Positions 57,120-64,000 of a DNA stretch of 64,000 nt are shown one piece after another. The position numbers and the translations under genes are program-made. This stretch comes from CAWDLX01 sp963753485 (lineage in GTDB: Bacteria > Actinomycetota > Actinomycetes > Mycobacteriales > Micromonosporaceae): contig CAVWCL010000007.1 in the NCBI GenBank assembly GCA_963753485.1, positions 262,914-326,913 of the forward strand, in the 5' to 3' direction. Each line of letters starts with the position of its first letter. The stretch's first letter is position 1. The notes below the pieces were generated by a model. That model saw nothing but the letters and a program-made list of their open reading frames with translations. It did no database searches and was not told where the DNA came from.

Positions 57120-58418
57120 TCATGCGGGGCTCGCCGGAACCGTGGCCGGACGGGTGAACGGCCTCGAACCCGCCGGGCGCAGCTCAACCTGGTCACGGTC
57201 GCGCCAGTCGCGGGGGAGCAGGTGGTCGAGCAGGTCGTCGACGGTGACCGCGCCGACGAGCCGGTCCCGGTCGTCGACGACCGCCAGCGCGACCAGGTTG
57301 TAGGTCGCCATCCGTTCGGTGATCTCGATGATGGAGGCGGCGGGCTCGATCGGGTCGACCCCGCGATCCACGATGCCGCCGACCAGCGCGGCGGGAGGCT
57401 CGCGGAGCAGGCGTTGGAAGTGCACCACCCCCAGGTACTGCCCGGTCGGCGTGGCAGCCGGGGCGCGGGAGACGAAGACCTGCGCCGCCACGGCCGGCGG
57501 CAGTTGCGGCTCCCGGATGCGGGCCAGCGCCTCCGCCACCGTGGCGTCCGGAGCCACGATGACCGGCTCAGAGGTCATCAGGCTGCCGGCGGTGTCGGGC
57601 AGATAGGCGAGCAGTGCCCGCACCGGCAGCGCCTCCTCGGGCTCCATCAGGTCGAGCAGCTCCTCCTTGTCCAGCTCGGGCAGCTCGGCGAGGAGGTCAG
57701 CGGCGTCGTCGGGGTCCATCTCGGACAGCACGTCGGCCGCCCGGTCGCGGTCGAGGGCGGCCAGGATCTCCACTTGGTCGTGTTCGGGCAGTTCGCCCAG
57801 AACGTCGGCGAGGCGCTCGTCGTCCATGGCGGCGGCCACCGCGTTGCGCCGGGCGTCCGGCAGGTCCTGCAGCACATTGGCGACGTCGGCCGGTCGCAGC
57901 TGTTCCAGCATGGCCAGCAGGGACGCGGTTCCCTGCGCCTCGGGGGCACCGATCAGCCCATGCACGTCGTTCCAGTCCAGCTGGTAGAGGTGCCCGCGGC
58001 GGCTGAGTCGGCCGGTCTGTTCGCGCACCGCGATCCGGTCAAGGCTCCACCCGCCGGTCCGGTCGGAGTCCATCGCGAGATCCACGACCAGCGCCGTGCG
58101 TCCCGAGTCCAGGATGGTCACCTGGCGGTCCAGGAGGTCTTCGAGTACCAGGATCTCGCCGGTGCGCTTGGAGAACCGGCGCAGGCTCAGCGTGCCGGTA
58201 CCCAGGACCACCGCGTCCGGGTCGATGCTCACGATCCGTCCGATCGGCACGAAGATGCGCCGCCGCACCGGCATCTCGGCGACAAGTCCGATCACGTGTG
58301 GTGCCCGGGCAGTGTCGCCGATACGGGCAACTGCGTCGCGAACCCGGCCCACCTGGTCGCCGTTGGGGTCGTAGATGGCGATCCCAGCTATCCGGGCGAC
58401 GTAGATCCGGCTCACCAT
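57120..58418 (-). CDS. Cytosolic MgtE-N/CBS-domain protein without transport domain
   Basis: 432 residues. Order: a PRC-barrel-like N-terminal part (VGRVRDAVARIGDTARAPHV), an MgtE N-terminal superhelix (LLAMLEQLRPADVANVLQDL, LGELPEHDQVEILAALDRDR), then a CBS pair (TSEPVIVAPDATVAEALARI; LVALAVVDDRDRLVGAVTVD). This is the magnesium-sensing half of MgtE, but the five-helix channel is absent and the protein ends after the CBS pair. It probably senses Mg2+ or nucleotides and acts with the DUF1003 neighbour. ATG 58418; TGA then ATG of DUF1003 follow closely. Confidence 0.88.
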   Translation of the reverse strand: MVSRIYVARIAGIAIYDPNGDQVGRVRDAVARIGDTARAPHVIGLVAEMPVRRRIFVPIGRIVSIDPDAVVLGTGTLSLRRFSKRTGEILVLEDLLDRQVTILDSGRTALVVDLAMDSDRTGGWSLDRIAVREQTGRLSRRGHLYQLDWNDVHGLIGAPEAQGTASLLAMLEQLRPADVANVLQDLPDARRNAVAAAMDDERLADVLGELPEHDQVEILAALDRDRAADVLSEMDPDDAADLLAELPELDKEELLDLMEPEEALPVRALLAYLPDTAGSLMTSEPVIVAPDATVAEALARIREPQLPPAVAAQVFVSRAPAATPTGQYLGVVHFQRLLREPPAALVGGIVDRGVDPIEPAASIIEITERMATYNLVALAVVDDRDRLVGAVTVDDLLDHLLPRDWRDRDQVELRPAGSRPFTRPATVPASPA

Positions 58419-58478
58419 CCCAGCGTAGTGGGGTGCCTGGTGGCGGCATCCAGATCGCCTATCGTAGGGCTGGTGAGC

Positions 58479-59336
58479 ATGCTCTCCTACGAGATCGTCG
58501 ACGTCTTCACCGATCGACCGTTCACGGGGAATCCGCTCGCAGTCGTCTTCGGTGGTGAGGGCCTCGGCTACGAGCAGTTGCAGGCGCTGGCCCGCGAGTT
58601 CCACCTCTCCGAGACCGTGTTCGTGCTGCCGCCAACGGTCGACGGGGCCACCTATCGGGCCCGCATCTTCACGCCCGAGAACGAGCTGCCCTTCGCCGGG
58701 CATCCCAGCGTCGGTGTCGCGGTCACCCAGATGCGACGAGGGCTGTTCGGCCCGGGCGTGGTGTTGCAGGAGTGCGGCGCCGGTCTGCTCCCGGTGGAGG
58801 TTGAGGCGACCGGGCGGGCCACCCTGACCGGCGGTACCCCGGTCATCGGCCCCCCGATCGACCCGCAACCGCTGCTCGCCGCGGTCGGGCTGACCGCGGC
58901 CGACTTCGCCGGCCCGGCGCCCCGGGTCGCCGGCTGCGGCCTGGAGTTCCCGTTCCTGTCGGTGCACCCCGACGCGGTCGCCCGGGCCGGCCTCGCACCG
59001 GCCGGTGGCAGCGTGGCGAGCGTGTCGGTCTTCGCGTGGGATCCTGACGAGCACCGGGCCCATGCCCGCGTCTTCGTCCCCGGCGCCGGCGTAGCGGAGG
59101 ATCCGGCCACCGGCTCGGCCGCGTTGGGCCTGGGGGTCTGGCTGGTCGCGAACCGCCTGCTGCCGGGCAACCGAGAATCGTCCTATGTGGTCAAACAAGG
59201 GGCCGAGATCCACCGCCCGTCGACGCTCGAGTGCGTCGTGTCCGCTGTGGATGGACGAACCGCCCGGGTGACGGTCACCGGCTCGGTGGTGCCCATCGCC
59301 TCCGGCCAGATCGCGGTGCCGCCGTTCGTCGGCTGA
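58479..59336 (+). CDS. PhzF-family epimerase/isomerase
   Basis: 285 residues. N terminus YEIVDVFTDRPFTGNPLAVV matches PhzF, with the catalytic Glu in FHLSETVFVLPP, and the later FTPENELPFAGHPSVG and EDPATGSAALGLGVWL of the second half of the fold. Family members isomerise small acids in secondary or amino-acid metabolism; this member's substrate is unknown. ATG 58479 or GTG 58473; a TATCGT at about 58460 would place transcription at the GTG, so the message may be leaderless. Divergent from the MgtE-like gene. Confidence 0.9.
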   Translation: MLSYEIVDVFTDRPFTGNPLAVVFGGEGLGYEQLQALAREFHLSETVFVLPPTVDGATYRARIFTPENELPFAGHPSVGVAVTQMRRGLFGPGVVLQECGAGLLPVEVEATGRATLTGGTPVIGPPIDPQPLLAAVGLTAADFAGPAPRVAGCGLEFPFLSVHPDAVARAGLAPAGGSVASVSVFAWDPDEHRAHARVFVPGAGVAEDPATGSAALGLGVWLVANRLLPGNRESSYVVKQGAEIHRPSTLECVVSAVDGRTARVTVTGSVVPIASGQIAVPPFVG

Positions 59337-59380
59337 TCCCGGCCACGGCCGAGGCCTGACGGCCCCGGGCGGGTGGTGAG

Positions 59381-59794
59381 TCAGGCCGGTGGCGCCTCGA
59401 TCGGGGCGAGCCGGCTCACCCGGCAGCTGCCGGCCCACCGGGCGGTGAGTTCGGCCGCCGGCGCGGAGTTGAGCCGCCGGGCGGCCAGCGCCGGCACCGC
59501 CGCGGCCCACTGCGCGGTGCCCGGTGCCACCGCGGTCACCGCGGCCGGCCAGGCGACGATCCGGCCGCCGTGGTCACCACGGCCGGTCACCACGGCTCGG
59601 GTGGCGCCGGCGAGCCCCGGCGCGCTCTGCTCGCCCGGCCCGCTGACCACGTACAGCGCGCCGTCGAGCCAGCGACACCAGACCAGGTACGGCGGGTGGC
59701 CGTCGACGCTGAGCCAGGCCACCGCGGCCTTCTTCATGGCCGTCGCCACCAGCGGGTCCACGCCCGCATCCTGCCAGAGCCGACCTGCGATCAT
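59381..59794 (-). CDS. Conserved hypothetical protein, possibly a split-barrel fold
   Basis: 137 residues from ATG 59794; GTG 59761 directly before DPLVATAMKKAAVAWLS is an alternative. The chain runs AVAWLSVDGHPPYLVWCRWL, ALYVVSGPGEQSAPGLAGAT, then RGDHGGRIVAWPAAVTAV and RLNSAPAAELTARWAGSCRV. The strand-rich middle is reminiscent of FMN-binding split-barrel proteins, but no flavin motif is certain. Its start is only two or eight bases from the divergent EamA gene, so the promoters must overlap the genes or be leaderless. Confidence 0.6.
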   Translation of the reverse strand: MIAGRLWQDAGVDPLVATAMKKAAVAWLSVDGHPPYLVWCRWLDGALYVVSGPGEQSAPGLAGATRAVVTGRGDHGGRIVAWPAAVTAVAPGTAQWAAAVPALAARRLNSAPAAELTARWAGSCRVSRLAPIEAPPA

Positions 59795-59802
59795 CTGTGC
59801 TC

Positions 59803-60738
59803 ATGCCCCCTCGCACGCCGCCCCGGCCGGTGACCGTCACCGCGCTGGTCGTCGCGGTGGTGGCGTTCTCTTCGTCGGGGCCGATGATCGCGTACGCCGC
59901 GGCGCCGGCGGTGGCGATCGCGTTCTGGCGCAATGCACTGGCCGCGGGTGCGCTGACTCCCCTCGCCGTGCTGCGCCGGCGCTCCGAACTGGCGGCGCTG
60001 GTGGCCGGCCCGTACCGGCGGGAGGGGATCTTCTGCGTGCTCGCCGGCACCGCGCTCGCGGTGCATTTCGGGCTCTGGGTACCCAGCATCAAGCTGACCA
60101 CGGTCGCGACCGCGACCGCCCTGGTCGCCACCCAACCGGTGTGGCAGGGCCTCATCGCCGTCGGCCAGGGACGGCGGCTGACCGGCCTGACCTGGCTCGG
60201 CATCGGGGTCGCGGTGACCGGGGCGGTGGCGGCGACCGGGGTCGACATCGGCGTCTCCACCGTGGCGGTGGTCGGCGACGCGATGGCGATCACCGGTGGG
60301 ATAGCGGCGGCCGTCTACACCGCGCTGGGGGAGCGGGCCCGGGTCTCGATCAGCACCACCTCGTACACCGCGGTCTGCTACGGGGTGTGTGCCCTGCTGT
60401 TGCTCGGCTTCTGCCTCGCCGACCATCTTCAGCTGGCCGGGTATGCCGCGACCACCTGGCTCGCCCTGGTCGCCCTCACCGTCGGCCCGCAGCTGCTCGG
60501 CCACTCGATGATCAACTTTGCGCTCCGGCGGTTCTCGGCGACCACGCTCGCGGTGCTGATCCTGCTCGAGGTGCCGGGAGCCGCCCTGATCGGCTGGCTC
60601 TGGCTGGGTCAGGTGCCCCGACCGGCGGCGGTGCCGGGCCTGGTCCTGTTGGTGCTCGGCGTGGTGGTGGTGATCCTCGCCGGACGCCGTTCCCGCGACA
60701 GTGCCCCGGCCCCGCTCGACCCGATCGTCGAGGCGTGA
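59803..60738 (+). CDS. EamA/DMT-superfamily transporter
   Basis: 311 residues with ten predicted helices in two EamA repeats: AVVAFSSSGPMIAYAAAPAV and FWRNALAAGALTPLAVL in the first, GIAAAVYTALGERARV and GPQLLGHSMINFALRRFSAT in the second. Small-solute exporter of unknown substrate. ATG 59803 chosen; GTG 59797 would add two residues. No operon partner. Confidence 0.92.
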   Translation: MPPRTPPRPVTVTALVVAVVAFSSSGPMIAYAAAPAVAIAFWRNALAAGALTPLAVLRRRSELAALVAGPYRREGIFCVLAGTALAVHFGLWVPSIKLTTVATATALVATQPVWQGLIAVGQGRRLTGLTWLGIGVAVTGAVAATGVDIGVSTVAVVGDAMAITGGIAAAVYTALGERARVSISTTSYTAVCYGVCALLLLGFCLADHLQLAGYAATTWLALVALTVGPQLLGHSMINFALRRFSATTLAVLILLEVPGAALIGWLWLGQVPRPAAVPGLVLLVLGVVVVILAGRRSRDSAPAPLDPIVEA

Positions 60739-60856
60739 GCGTCGGGGCGTGCTTCGGCTGCCGCGTCGTGAGATCGTCCACGCCCCGTTCCCGCCGGTCG
60801 CGACGCGACGTTACGGTGACGCAGTATCCGCCGCGTCGATGTGAGGAGCCTCCGCG

Positions 60857-61819
60857 ATGGCCACGTCCCGACCGCGCCGGTCGTGCCTTTCGGTACCCGG
60901 CTCGAGCGTGAAAATGCTCGGCAAGGCCCAGGCACTCCCGGCCGACCAGGTCTTCCTCGACCTCGAGGACGCGGTCGCGCCGCTGGCCAAGGCCGACGCG
61001 CGCAAGAACATCGTGGCCGCGCTCACCGAGGGGGAGTGGGCCGGGAAGACCCGCGTGGTCCGGGTCAACGACGTCACCACGCCGTGGGCGTACCGGGACG
61101 TCGTCGACGTGGTCGAGGGCGCCGGCGCCCACCTGGACTGCATCATGCTGCCCAAGGTCCAAGGGCCGGAGCAGGTGGCCTGGCTGGACCTCACCCTGGG
61201 CCAGATCGAGCAGGCGCTCGGTCTGCCGGTCGGCCGGATCGGCATCGAGGCGCAGATCGAGAACGCCCGTGGGCTGGTCCAGGTCGATGCGATCGCCGCC
61301 GCCTCGCCGCGGACCGAGACGATCATTTTCGGGCCGGCCGATTTCATGGCTTCGATCAACATGAAGTCACTCGCCGTGGGCGCGCTGCACCCGGACTACC
61401 CGGGCGACCCCTTCCACTACATCCTGATGCGTATCCTCATGGCCGCCCGGATGCACGATCTGCAGGCGATCGATGGGCCGTACCTGCAGATCCGCGACGT
61501 GGATGGGTACCGGGAGGTCGCCAAGCGCTCGGCCGCGCTCGGCTACGACGGGAAATGGGTGCTCCACCCGGGCCAGATCGACGCCGCGAACGAGATCTAC
61601 GCACCCTCCCAGGCCGACTACGACCACGCCGAGCTCATCCTCGACGCGTACCAGCACGCCACCTCCGAGGCCGGCGGCAAGGTGGGCGCGGTCATGCTCG
61701 GTGACGAGATGATCGACGAGGCATCCCGGAAGATGGCGGTTGTGGTCGCCGGCAAGGGCCGGGCGGCCGGCCTGACCCGCACCTCAGCCTTCGCCCCGCC
61801 CGCGGAACCGTCGAGCTAG
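60857..61819 (+). CDS. CoA ester lyase (CitE/HpcH-HpaI aldolase family; malyl-CoA lyase-like)
   Basis: 320 residues. Begins RSCLSVPGSSVKMLGKAQAL; metal/substrate sites DQVFLDLEDAVAPL, IMLPKVQGPEQVAWLD and IGIEAQIENARGLVQ, and later FGPADFMASIN and DGKWVLHPGQIDAANE. This is close to L-malyl-CoA/beta-methylmalyl-CoA lyases of the ethylmalonyl-CoA pathway in actinomycetes; other pathway genes are not seen. ATG 60857 with GAGGAG upstream. The stop TAG is part of the CTAG into which the adjoining insertion sequence has inserted, so the gene is left whole. Confidence 0.9.
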   Translation: MATSRPRRSCLSVPGSSVKMLGKAQALPADQVFLDLEDAVAPLAKADARKNIVAALTEGEWAGKTRVVRVNDVTTPWAYRDVVDVVEGAGAHLDCIMLPKVQGPEQVAWLDLTLGQIEQALGLPVGRIGIEAQIENARGLVQVDAIAAASPRTETIIFGPADFMASINMKSLAVGALHPDYPGDPFHYILMRILMAARMHDLQAIDGPYLQIRDVDGYREVAKRSAALGYDGKWVLHPGQIDAANEIYAPSQADYDHAELILDAYQHATSEAGGKVGAVMLGDEMIDEASRKMAVVVAGKGRAAGLTRTSAFAPPAEPSS

Positions 61820-63694
61820 GAGACCACTGAATATCGCCGTCTGGTAGGGCCCTCACGCTGGTCTGGCCGGCGCCCGGGCGGGTGGCCCGGCGGCCGGTGG
61901 TTGGGCGGCGTGGTCGGGGGTGTTGCTTCCGGCGTTGATTTGGGCCGGAGAGCGGGTCTTAGGGTCTGGTGACGGGCTTCTACGGCCCCTGATGCCTCCT
62001 CACGCGGTGGCGAGGACCCATCCTTGGGTGAAGTCGAGGCCCCGGTTGATGAGGTTGCGCAGGTTGAGGGCTGCGGTGCGGCGCTTGAGCCAGGCATTGT
62101 TGCGGTCGGTGCCCCGGTAGCGCAGTTTGAGGCGCCGTCCGCCCCGGCTGGCGAGCTGGGACACGACGCGTTCGACGTTGGGCCGGTGGCGCCGGTAACG
62201 CTCGGGCAGGTCGGGGTTGTTCTTCCAGTCGCGGCGGGCCTTGCGGAGCAGGTCATCGCGGTCGTGCAGGACGATCTTCCGACCGGTCTTGGACCTGGTG
62301 CACATCTCGCGCAGCGGACAGTCACGGCACAGGGCGCCGAACGTCGCGACCCGGGTGACGCTGATCGGCCGGCTATTGCCGTTGGGACAGGTGACCGTCT
62401 GGTTCTCTTCGTCCACGGTGAAGTCATCGACGGTGAACCCGCCCTCGACCGCCGATTGCAGCGGCTTGGGCTTGATCACGGCCTCATGGCCGGCATCGTC
62501 GACCGAGCCCCGCAGATCCCCGGTGCCGTAGGCCGAGTCGCCGTACCACTCACGCCGCGCCGGGTCGCCGCCGTCGGTGTCGCCGCCGCTGGCCTGCTCC
62601 TCGTCAGTGCTGTCGCTGCTGTTGAGGATGTCGGCGGCCAAGAAACGCTCGGCCACGGCCGGGTCGGAGTTCTCGGTCCCGGCGGCCTTGGTCAGTTCCT
62701 CGTCGGTGATGATGCCGGTGTCGGGCTCGGCGGCCAGGTGGGCCCGGTAGCCGTCGCGACGCGCCTCGGGCGACTTGCGGGTGTGCCGGGCCTCGGGGTC
62801 CACAGTGGAGATGACCCGGTCTTCGGCCACCTTGCGGGCGATACGCCACCGCCCGTCACTGCCATCCGAGCCCTCGGCCGGCTCCACGTCCTGCCCGGCC
62901 ACCAACGCCAACAAGGCCAGCGTGGACTGGGCCTGCTCGTCCAGATCGGCCCCCGCCAACGCGGCGACCAGCGCGTTGGCGTCGTTGACCAGCGCTGAGA
63001 CCATCGCGTCCTTGGCCGTTGGGTCGTCCCAGTCGATGTCCGGCTTGCCCGGCTGACTGTAGTCATGCCCGGTACACACCGCGGCGATCTGCTCCGCCGC
63101 GCCGGGCACCTGCCGCGCCACCCGCCGCACCGCCGCCACCAACTGGGTGATGGTGTCCTGCGTAGCCACCGCATCGGCCAGGATCGTGGAATCCACCGCC
63201 CGGCGGTGACGGCCCCGCAAGACCCCGGTCTCCTCCACCACCTTGCGCACCGCCTCGTTGATACGGTGCGGCCGCGCCGACTTCGCCAACCGACGCCGCC
63301 AATACGTCAACGTCGACGGGTGAAATCCCTTGTCGTCCAACGCCATCCCGGTGGCGACCTTCCACCGCAGATCACACCGGGCCGCCTCGGCCGCCTCCGC
63401 ATCAGAGAGGTCCAGCAGCGTCTGCAACGTCAAAATCGTCGCCGCCACCGGCGCCGGCATCGACGGACGACCCAACCCCGACCGAAACAGATCCGTGAAG
63501 TCCCCGTCAGGAAACACCCGACCCCGATGCTCGGCCAGGAACGCGAACACACTGCCCTCAGCCACCAGGTGGCCCACCATCGCCGCAGCATCGAGCAGAT
63601 CCCGGTCCGCACGCTCCACACCCTGCACCCGATGATGATCGAGCAAGATCACCAAGATCCACAGGAGCGACACGCCCGATTATTCAGTGGTCTC
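61820..63694. mobile_element. Complete IS1182-like insertion sequence
   Basis: 1875 bp. Ends are 14-bp perfect inverted repeats, GAGACCACTGAATA at the left (61820-61833) and its complement at the right (63681-63694); similarity continues with a one-base shift. CTAG flanks both ends (61816-61819 and 63695-63698), a 4-bp target duplication. One transposase gene fills nearly all of it; the left 166 bp up to the transposase stop hold no gene. Perfect ends, an intact transposase and the clean duplication point to a recent insertion. Confidence 0.93.
62000..63673 (-). CDS. IS1182-family transposase
   Basis: 557 residues. The N-terminal DUF772-type region (LVAEGSVFAFLAEHRGRVFP, LRWKVATGMALDDKGFHPST) is followed by a DDE domain with Asp in RRAVDSTILADAV, Asp in EWYGDSAYGTGDLRG, and a C-terminal acidic/basic region with a Cys cluster (ALCRDCPLREMCTRSKTGR) and RRHRPNVERVVSQLASRG, typical of this family. 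GTG 63673 starts just inside the right inverted repeat; a start at a later GTG is possible. No frameshift or stop is visible. Confidence 0.93.
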   Translation of the reverse strand: MSLLWILVILLDHHRVQGVERADRDLLDAAAMVGHLVAEGSVFAFLAEHRGRVFPDGDFTDLFRSGLGRPSMPAPVAATILTLQTLLDLSDAEAAEAARCDLRWKVATGMALDDKGFHPSTLTYWRRRLAKSARPHRINEAVRKVVEETGVLRGRHRRAVDSTILADAVATQDTITQLVAAVRRVARQVPGAAEQIAAVCTGHDYSQPGKPDIDWDDPTAKDAMVSALVNDANALVAALAGADLDEQAQSTLALLALVAGQDVEPAEGSDGSDGRWRIARKVAEDRVISTVDPEARHTRKSPEARRDGYRAHLAAEPDTGIITDEELTKAAGTENSDPAVAERFLAADILNSSDSTDEEQASGGDTDGGDPARREWYGDSAYGTGDLRGSVDDAGHEAVIKPKPLQSAVEGGFTVDDFTVDEENQTVTCPNGNSRPISVTRVATFGALCRDCPLREMCTRSKTGRKIVLHDRDDLLRKARRDWKNNPDLPERYRRHRPNVERVVSQLASRGGRRLKLRYRGTDRNNAWLKRRTAALNLRNLINRGLDFTQGWVLATA

Positions 63695-63778
63695 CTAGCG
63701 GCGGTTTCCGGGCTAACGCGATCTTGATGGTCGTTTCCCCTGGTAGGCCGGGGTTTGGACTGGCCGGGGGTGTATGAC

Positions 63779-64000
63779 CTAAGCGCGTGGTGCCCAGCGT
63801 TTGAGGTCGAAGATCTCGGTGAGCTGGTCCTGGGTCGGGCTGGTCTCGGTGAGCATGCGCCGGGCCTTGGGCCTGCCGCCGGTGGAGGGGTAGATCAGCA
63901 CGGTCTCCTGGATGCCGGCGAGTTGTTCGAGCAGTTCGCGCACGGACAGATGCAGGCCGGCCTGGTCGGCTTGGCGGCGTATCAGATGGGCGACGATGAG
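63779..64000 (-). CDS. Transposase C-terminal end (IS1634-like), cut by window edge
   Basis: The last ~73 codons of a transposase: LIVAHLIRRQADQAGLHLSV, then RELLEQLAGIQETVLIYPST and DQLTEIFDLKRWAPRA followed by TAG (63781-63779). This end fits IS1634-type (IS4-related) transposases of actinomycetes. It starts beyond the right edge. With the IS1182-like element 80 bp away, this is a second mobile element next to the first. The 63699-63778 gap shows no clear terminal inverted repeat. Confidence 0.72.
   Translation of the reverse strand, partial: LIVAHLIRRQADQAGLHLSVRELLEQLAGIQETVLIYPSTGGRPKARRMLTETSPTQDQLTEIFDLKRWAPRA

Noticed and set aside
56586..59336. Long plus-strand open frame of about 916 codons
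   Set aside because: Only its last third (from 58479) is a real gene (PhzF). The rest is antisense to DUF1003 and the MgtE/CBS gene and has the Gly/Arg/Gln-rich look of a high-GC shadow frame.
57120..59510. 796-codon minus frame suggesting a longer MgtE-like protein
   Set aside because: Beyond ATG 58418 the sequence is antisense to PhzF and lacks any domain.
63699..63778. Terminal inverted repeat of the IS1634-like element
   Set aside because: No sequence here could be paired with the other end, which is outside the window.
1..64000. Biosynthetic gene cluster, prophage or defence island
   Set aside because: Genes are mostly housekeeping with scattered regulators; no synthase, phage structural or restriction/toxin set was found. 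A lone methylase, a PhzF protein and an O-methyltransferase are not enough.

Overview
The window is a chromosomal segment of a high-GC actinomycete. Codon use is strongly G/C-ending, GTG and TTG starts are common, and neighbouring genes often share 4-nt stop/start overlaps. Mycothiol synthesis (MshB), an actinobacterial-type DapD, an Sdh1-type succinate dehydrogenase, DUF3117 and an XRE/DUF5753 plus DUF397 pair all point to Actinobacteria. Gene order and several intergenic sequence motifs suggest Micromonosporaceae (inference, not proven here).

Layout. 1-10.2 kb: xseA (cut by the left edge), ispH, a small membrane protein, a winged-helix regulator without a receiver domain, valS of the archaeal-like type, and a heterodimeric ABC exporter pair. 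10.3-14.9 kb: alkylation repair (Ada-AlkA fusion and Ogt), a DUF1905 protein, ychF and a solitary DNA methyltransferase. 15-23.8 kb: two Pro-rich membrane-anchored proteins, a pterin dehydratase-like protein, MutT, a secreted trypsin-like protease and sdhCAB. 23.9-27 kb: the tldD/tldE pair. 27.1-33.3 kb: a five-gene oligopeptide/dipeptide ABC importer. 33.3-44.8 kb: an S9 peptidase, mshB, fdxA-dapC, an XRE/DUF397/Cys-rich small-protein module, and dapD/dapE. 44.9-50.5 kb: two LOG-family proteins, a SnoaL-like protein, a DivIVA-domain protein, an SRPBCC protein, tag, and a paaX regulator with an enoyl-CoA hydratase. 50.8-61.8 kb: DUF3117, pepA, an O-methyltransferase, an HtrA protease, tatB, mrp, DUF1003 and MgtE/CBS proteins, a PhzF protein, an EamA exporter and a CitE-type lyase. 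From 61.8 kb: a complete IS1182-like element and the 3' end of a second transposase gene.

The most unusual signal is a set of tandem direct-repeat arrays (at least ten in 64 kb), some expanding coding sequence in frame (valS, tatB, the Pro-rich protein, the DivIVA protein). Others lie immediately after stop codons. At three operon junctions (8.35-8.44, 25.28-25.51 and 49.71-49.76 kb) the inter-gene sequence is itself a small open reading frame whose start codon overlaps the upstream stop. In two of these its stop also overlaps the next gene's start, and those two begin with the same sequence motif. This looks like a family of elements that bridge cistrons while keeping translational coupling.

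No gene-free stretch exceeds 300 bases. The longest are about 239 bp (22576-22814, upstream of sdhC), 216 bp (12249-12464) and 214 bp (14946-15159); beyond likely promoters I see no gene in them. I found no tRNA, rRNA or CRISPR array. Functions are assigned by recognising family motifs by eye; no database search was possible.
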